Source: Condylostoma magnum (Eukaryota > Ciliophora > Heterotrichea > Heterotrichida > Condylostomatidae). From it: a stretch of 40,929 nucleotides of DNA. The notes under the pieces are model-generated. The model was not told where the DNA came from, made no database searches, and saw only the letters and a list, made by a program, of their open reading frames with translations. The DNA lies in the NCBI GenBank assembly GCA_920105805.1, contig CAKKTI010000067.1, forward strand, positions 1-40,929. Reading direction: 5' to 3'. How positions within the stretch are numbered: the stretch's first letter is position 1; each line of letters begins with the position of its first letter. Below are positions 35,434-40,929 of the stretch, one piece after another. A program made the translations under genes and the position numbers.

Positions 35434-38010
35434 CTAATAATAATCTTCCTTTAGTAATCTATACCCTTTCCAGTCCTCTGGTACATTGCACTGATGGGAA
35501 TCAATAAAATTGATTATAGAACTGCAAGGTCCATCATCTTACTTCTTAATATACAACGCATTTCTAAACCCTAGCAGAGCTTATACTCAGTTTCCTTGTA
35601 TATAATGGCGTAGGCTTAAATTATATTGCCTCATAAACCTTTTATTAACCGTTGAACGCATTAAAACAATGTCTTAATCTTCATTAAAAAGACTAGCAGC
35701 AAAGAATGTACGGTTACTTGATTATTTTCTAAGTTTCTCTCTCGACTATCTTTGCATGACTCTTGAATGCTTATCATTCTATATTTCTTACTCAGTCTAC
35801 TCCATTTCTAACTAGCTAACATCTAAATCAACAGTATATATATCCATTGGTGATTTTGCCCCTTTTAAGTAAATTCTGTCAAGTTTTCTAAAGAATTCCC
35901 TGGCTTCAGGAGAGTTAATATTATACAGATCCTCTGAGAAGATTATAGGCACACTGTACTCCTTAGTGGCATCTTCTAATCTACTAGCCATAGTAACGTT
36001 AGGGGACAGATAACATGCATCTATTTTCAACGAGCTTCCCACTGCCCCTTCAATAGCCCATCCTACGTGTAGTCCAAATCCCATAGTAACTTAATAATTA
36101 GGAATTCTTCGTCTTAGAGCAATGTTACTTCTGTACTTAAGAAACACTTATTACTTATTAAGCAACGAGTATATTTTTATAAAGCTGATAACAGACATAT
36201 CTGCTAATTATTCTACCATGTGATGATCAAGTAGCTGGCAAGTTTACTAATCAACAGCTTCATCAGGAAACTTCCATACTACTAAAAATGCATCGCCAGT
36301 GTTTTTATTAGCTGATCCTAAAAACAAGTTGATAGTTTAATGCACAGCCTGGGCTATTTCATTGACGAAAATGATAACATCCTATTACAGTACTTCTATA
36401 GTATCTTTAAAGTTCCTTATATCACAAAACCCAAAGACACAGTGTGTCTTTTTCCCGGGTATCATTGGATCTATGTCCCCTCCACTTCTCCTCATGTTAG
36501 TTGCTATAATCTCCGCCCCAGCCTCTCCAAACCCTAATGCAAGCAATGCTCCTATCTTTACAATAGTCTACTCTAAAAACGCAGTCTCCATTGGTGCTTC
36601 TTTCTCACCTTAGGCCTATGTATTCTCCCCCAGCTCTTCTTACTCAGCAAGTTACTTTGCCACCTCTGCTTTCTCTTCATCTTATACAGCAGTAAGTGGA
36701 TTTTCCGCAATTTTTTTAACTTTTATAATCATTTACTCTATTGGCTCCAGTACTAGATGATTGGCATCGTTGGAAAATAAAACAGAGCTAACTGCAAGCA
36801 TTATGCATACAAAGACTGTACGAGCCATGTTCAGCCCTGATTGTAGCCTTGTTTCAAATCGGAGATCGAAAACAGCAACACTGGCGAATTCATAGTTAGA
36901 GTAATCTACTACTCTCCTTACAGTTACTAACTCCTTCTCAACCGTTCTCAAGTCATCAGGATCCACATCACTTTCCCACTTTTTATGGTTTTCTATTTCT
37001 AAGTATATCAAATTGACATCTAAGTCCTCATGTTCTTCTATATAATGATCTCAGGCTAATTAGAACTCCTGTTCATCATGTACAAACACATCAATAACCT
37101 CCAGTCCGTAAGAGTAAGATGTATTGGTGTTGTAGTATAGAGAAGTACTGAATAACGGCAGTCCAAACATCATCCCCAGTACTAACATTATAACTCTTCT
37201 GATAGTAAGCTCACTTAAATGCTTTCCTACTACACTTTCCTCAGGAATTGCTATATCCTCCTCTTCTTCCTCATTTTCCTCTTGCTAGTCTATTATATCA
37301 CTATCAAAGCTCAACGACTATGATAAGTCACTGTACTGGTAGCTATTCTATATGACTATCTCAGGAGCATAATTAGACTTAAAGTTATTATAATTCTGCT
37401 CACTACCTCTGAATACAATATTAGATCGTATCATTTTCCCATGCTCCTCATAAAGTATTTACTCCCTAGCATCCTAAGCCACTTTGTATAGCTTAACGAT
37501 TCTGATAAGGCGGATTATTCTAATTATTCGAATTATACGACCAGCTCTTGTGCCGGCCCTTGATGCTCGTCCTGCTCTTGCAAGCTAAGCTGCTTAACTT
37601 GCACTGTTTCCACTAGAATCCTCACCCATTAAAGGTTCTCATACCCAGCTCAGATCTGTTAGCAGAGAAATTGTAGAAACTACGTCTAGTCAAAAGAAAA
37701 ATCCTAATCAGTAACCTTCTTTTACCAAGCTAGATATAATGATTTCAATACTAAAGAATATTAGACAAAGCAGCGTAAGTCAGTCAAAAATTGGGTCTTC
37801 TTCTTTTGTAGCGGCTAATAAACGTAAATCATCGCCAAACAAAGCATAAACTGTTAAAATAGTCATTCAGGTTGTGAAAATTCAGTTTTCTAGGATAAAT
37901 AAAAGAATTGACTTTCATTTTGATTTATCTGGGGTTTCTTGTGGATTTTCAACTTTTTTGTAATTGAATCTACTTGAGTTTGCTCTAGAGTCTTAGCTTA
38001 AACTTTCCAT
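35434..38010 (-). CDS. Voltage-sensor-linked class III nucleotide cyclase
   Basis: About 858 residues. Residues about 40-185 form a voltage-sensor-like module: three helices (starting near ILLFILENW, FDWLTLLCLIFF, YWLGFFFWLDVVS) and an Arg-rich S4 (RAGRIIRIIRIIRLIRIVKLY). After a 100-residue acidic linker come a helix, an extracellular-looking block of about 110 residues, a second helix near 395-415, and the catalytic domain at about 500-740. Metal ligands sit in FCDIRNF and NTGDAF; the base-recognition segment reads LKIDACYLSP. The transition-state Asn of the usual VNxAxR is Thr in VTMASR. No K+-channel pore motif is seen, unlike some other ciliate channel-cyclases. It makes cAMP or cGMP; which one is not certain. 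Many Trp codons are TGA. It stops at TAG 35434-35436, 11 bases from the convergent gene. Confidence 0.9.
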
Positions 38011-39399
<1,389 letters not shown>

Positions 39400-39443
39400 T
39401 TTTATAAGTAATGATAGGACAGAAATTTTAATTATTATAAAAA

Positions 39444-40295
39444 ATGTCTCAGTACAGTGGAGGTAGTTGAAATAGTTATAGAAATGGGCCCTCTAGAAGT
39501 ATAATTGATAGAAATCCGGTGAAATCGGATAAATTAGAAGTGAAAATACAGCATAAACCATGTAATTTAGAAGAGCTGAGATTTAATTATAAAGATTTCG
39601 GGAAGCATGATATTGTATAATCTAAGTCAAATCATGATATTTATGCATCTAACCTATAAATGGCATAGAAGTATAGGAATAGAATGTATGCTGAGCCTTA
39701 GTTTTATAAAAACATGTACGGCAAATAAGTTCATACTAATAATGTAAGTACTAAGAATTTCTCAAGCTTAAAGTAGATTTAAAGCCAGAGAACAGGATAA
39801 GTAAAAGACATTCAACCATTGAATTTCAGTAAAGGGTGGAAGTCAGCTCATTAATAGCCTACAGTAAATCAACAATAACCTAAAATTTTAAGCAAAGATA
39901 TTACTCTATTAAGCAAATCAAACGGGTGAATCACAGTTAGTCCTGACAGTAGAAATCGTAATAGAAGGATTGGAAAACTTGGGCCAGTGTAAATTGAGGC
40001 AAAAAATAGGTTACAGTAATCAAGTGATTTGTCTCCTGAGTGAATGCAGAGAGATAGAAATAAAAGTGTTTCTCCTATATCAGAGTAAAAGTACTACTAC
40101 TAGAAATAAGTGCATTTATTACATCCTCAAGAAAATTAAAAAAGTATTTTTAGTATTGGAGACTTCAGGCATAATGTTATGAAAAATCCTTAAAATTATA
40201 TGCAGGGAATATCATAGGAAAAGAAGACATTTATATCATGGCCTGAAAAAGTAGAAAGGCAGTCTTATGATAAAATAGTTACTCCTAAAATATAA
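39444..40295 (+). CDS. Unrecognised basic low-complexity protein
   Basis: About 283 residues, rich in Lys, Arg, Gln, Ser and Tyr, with no membrane segment, signal or known motif. Short aromatic-basic patches (LRFNYKDFGKHD, YRNRMYAEPQFYKNMYG) and SP sites (VSPDSRN, SVSPISE) suggest an intrinsically disordered, phosphorylatable protein, perhaps of the cytoskeleton; this is inference. Two TGA codons read as Trp (GGSWNSY, SNGWITV) fit the frame well. It ends at tandem TAA TAA, 40293-40298, only five bases before the next ATG; the first in-frame TGA (40320-40322) would overlap the C2 gene. The coding frame was chosen by composition and continuity. Confidence 0.7.
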
Positions 40296-40300
40296 TAAAT

Positions 40301-40929
40301 ATGGCATAAAGTTATCAGTTGATTGTTAAACCTCTAACTGGAAAATTAACTCGAGACACAGATTTTTTCGGTAAGATGGATCCTTACGTAGTAGTTAAAT
40401 TGGGTAATTAAAAATTCCGTACAGCGACTCATAATTCTGGGGGTAAATTTCCCTCATGAAGAGATATTTTAACTTTTCGCATAGGGATGGAAAATTAAAT
40501 AACCATTGAAGTTTGGGATGCGGATACAGCTACTGCTGATGATTTAGTCGGCTCAACTACAATACCACTTGGACTGATTCAGTAAAAAGGATAACTAAAT
40601 TAATGGTTCCCTATATAATATAAAGGAAAAGCATCAGGATAAGTAAGAATCAAATTTGAATTATAGGCTGGATAAAACTAATAAGTTAGATATACTTAAT
40701 AAGCCTAACCTGCAGCATAATATTCACAGCCTCCTCCTTCTTATTATCCTTAACCTACATAAACGTTCTAATAATAAGGTATTTAATAGTTTCCACCATA
40801 ATAATATATACCTTAATAAGCTAATCGATAACCTGTGTAATAAATGATGGGCCCAATGATTTAATAAGGAGCATAAAATTAAATGATATAATAGCCTATG
40901 TATGGAGGAATGCCTAATTCACCATAAGG
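40301..40929 (+). CDS. C2-domain protein with Gln/Pro-rich tail (3' end outside window)
   Basis: Partial, 209 residues seen. Residues 1-125 form a C2 domain: SYQLIVKPLTGKLTRDTDFFGKMDPYVVVKLG, matching the family's K-x-DPYV core, then FRTATHNSGGKFPSWRDILTF and ITIEVWDADTATADDLVGST. The Asp residues expected to bind calcium (in FFGKMDPY and VWDADTATADD) are present, so calcium-dependent phospholipid binding is plausible. The layout resembles plant and protist small C2 proteins such as SRC2 and elicitor-responsive types. From about 130 on the chain is Gln-, Pro- and Tyr-rich (QPPPSYYPQPTQ), with most Gln written TAA or TAG. Trp in PSWRD is TGA at 40457-40459. The gene runs off the end of the window. 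Confidence 0.9.

Overview
The window is AT-rich, gene-dense ciliate DNA, most likely macronuclear, from a heterotrich that uses a Condylostoma-type ambiguous nuclear code (NCBI table 28). TAA and TAG read as Gln throughout every gene. TGA reads as Trp at positions where known families have a fixed Trp: the kinase CDIW motif, TSAWN of the JMJD6 family, NIWILKP of the tubulin-ligase family, and LHWA of an ankyrin repeat. The same three codons also end genes. Several genes have no usable in-frame TGA, so they must end at TAA or TAG, which argues against the karyorelict code in which TGA is the only stop. Read with standard stops, almost nothing here looks coding; read this way, nineteen genes cover nearly everything.

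Layout. Plus strand, 105-8155: a multi-span membrane protein, a JMJD6-type JmjC oxygenase, a small basic protein, a long coiled-coil protein, TMEM107 and a von Willebrand A protein. Minus strand, 8206-19234: a calcium-dependent protein kinase, an SV2/SVOP-like transporter, a tubulin-tyrosine-ligase-like enzyme, a 1.5-thousand-residue cysteine-rich surface membrane protein and a small coiled-coil protein. Plus strand, 19292-35422: a giant HECT ubiquitin ligase of about 4,170 residues, an ankyrin protein, a CK1-like kinase with an altered catalytic loop, and an FHA/RING-CH/FHA protein. Minus strand, 35434-38010: a voltage-sensor adenylyl/guanylyl-cyclase-type protein. Plus strand, 38218 to the end: a mitochondrial-type DnaJ, an unrecognised basic protein and a C2-domain protein cut by the window edge.

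Spacing is very tight: often 10-150 bases between genes, and none of the genes clearly needs an intron. Where several candidate stops lie in a row I chose the first one after a stretch free of TAA/TAG/TGA, so most 3' ends are uncertain by 10-60 bases. Functionally the set leans toward ciliary and signalling biology (TMEM107, tubulin ligase, CDPK, cyclase, coiled coils) plus ubiquitin ligases. I saw no operon logic, mobile element, CRISPR array, tRNA or rRNA.
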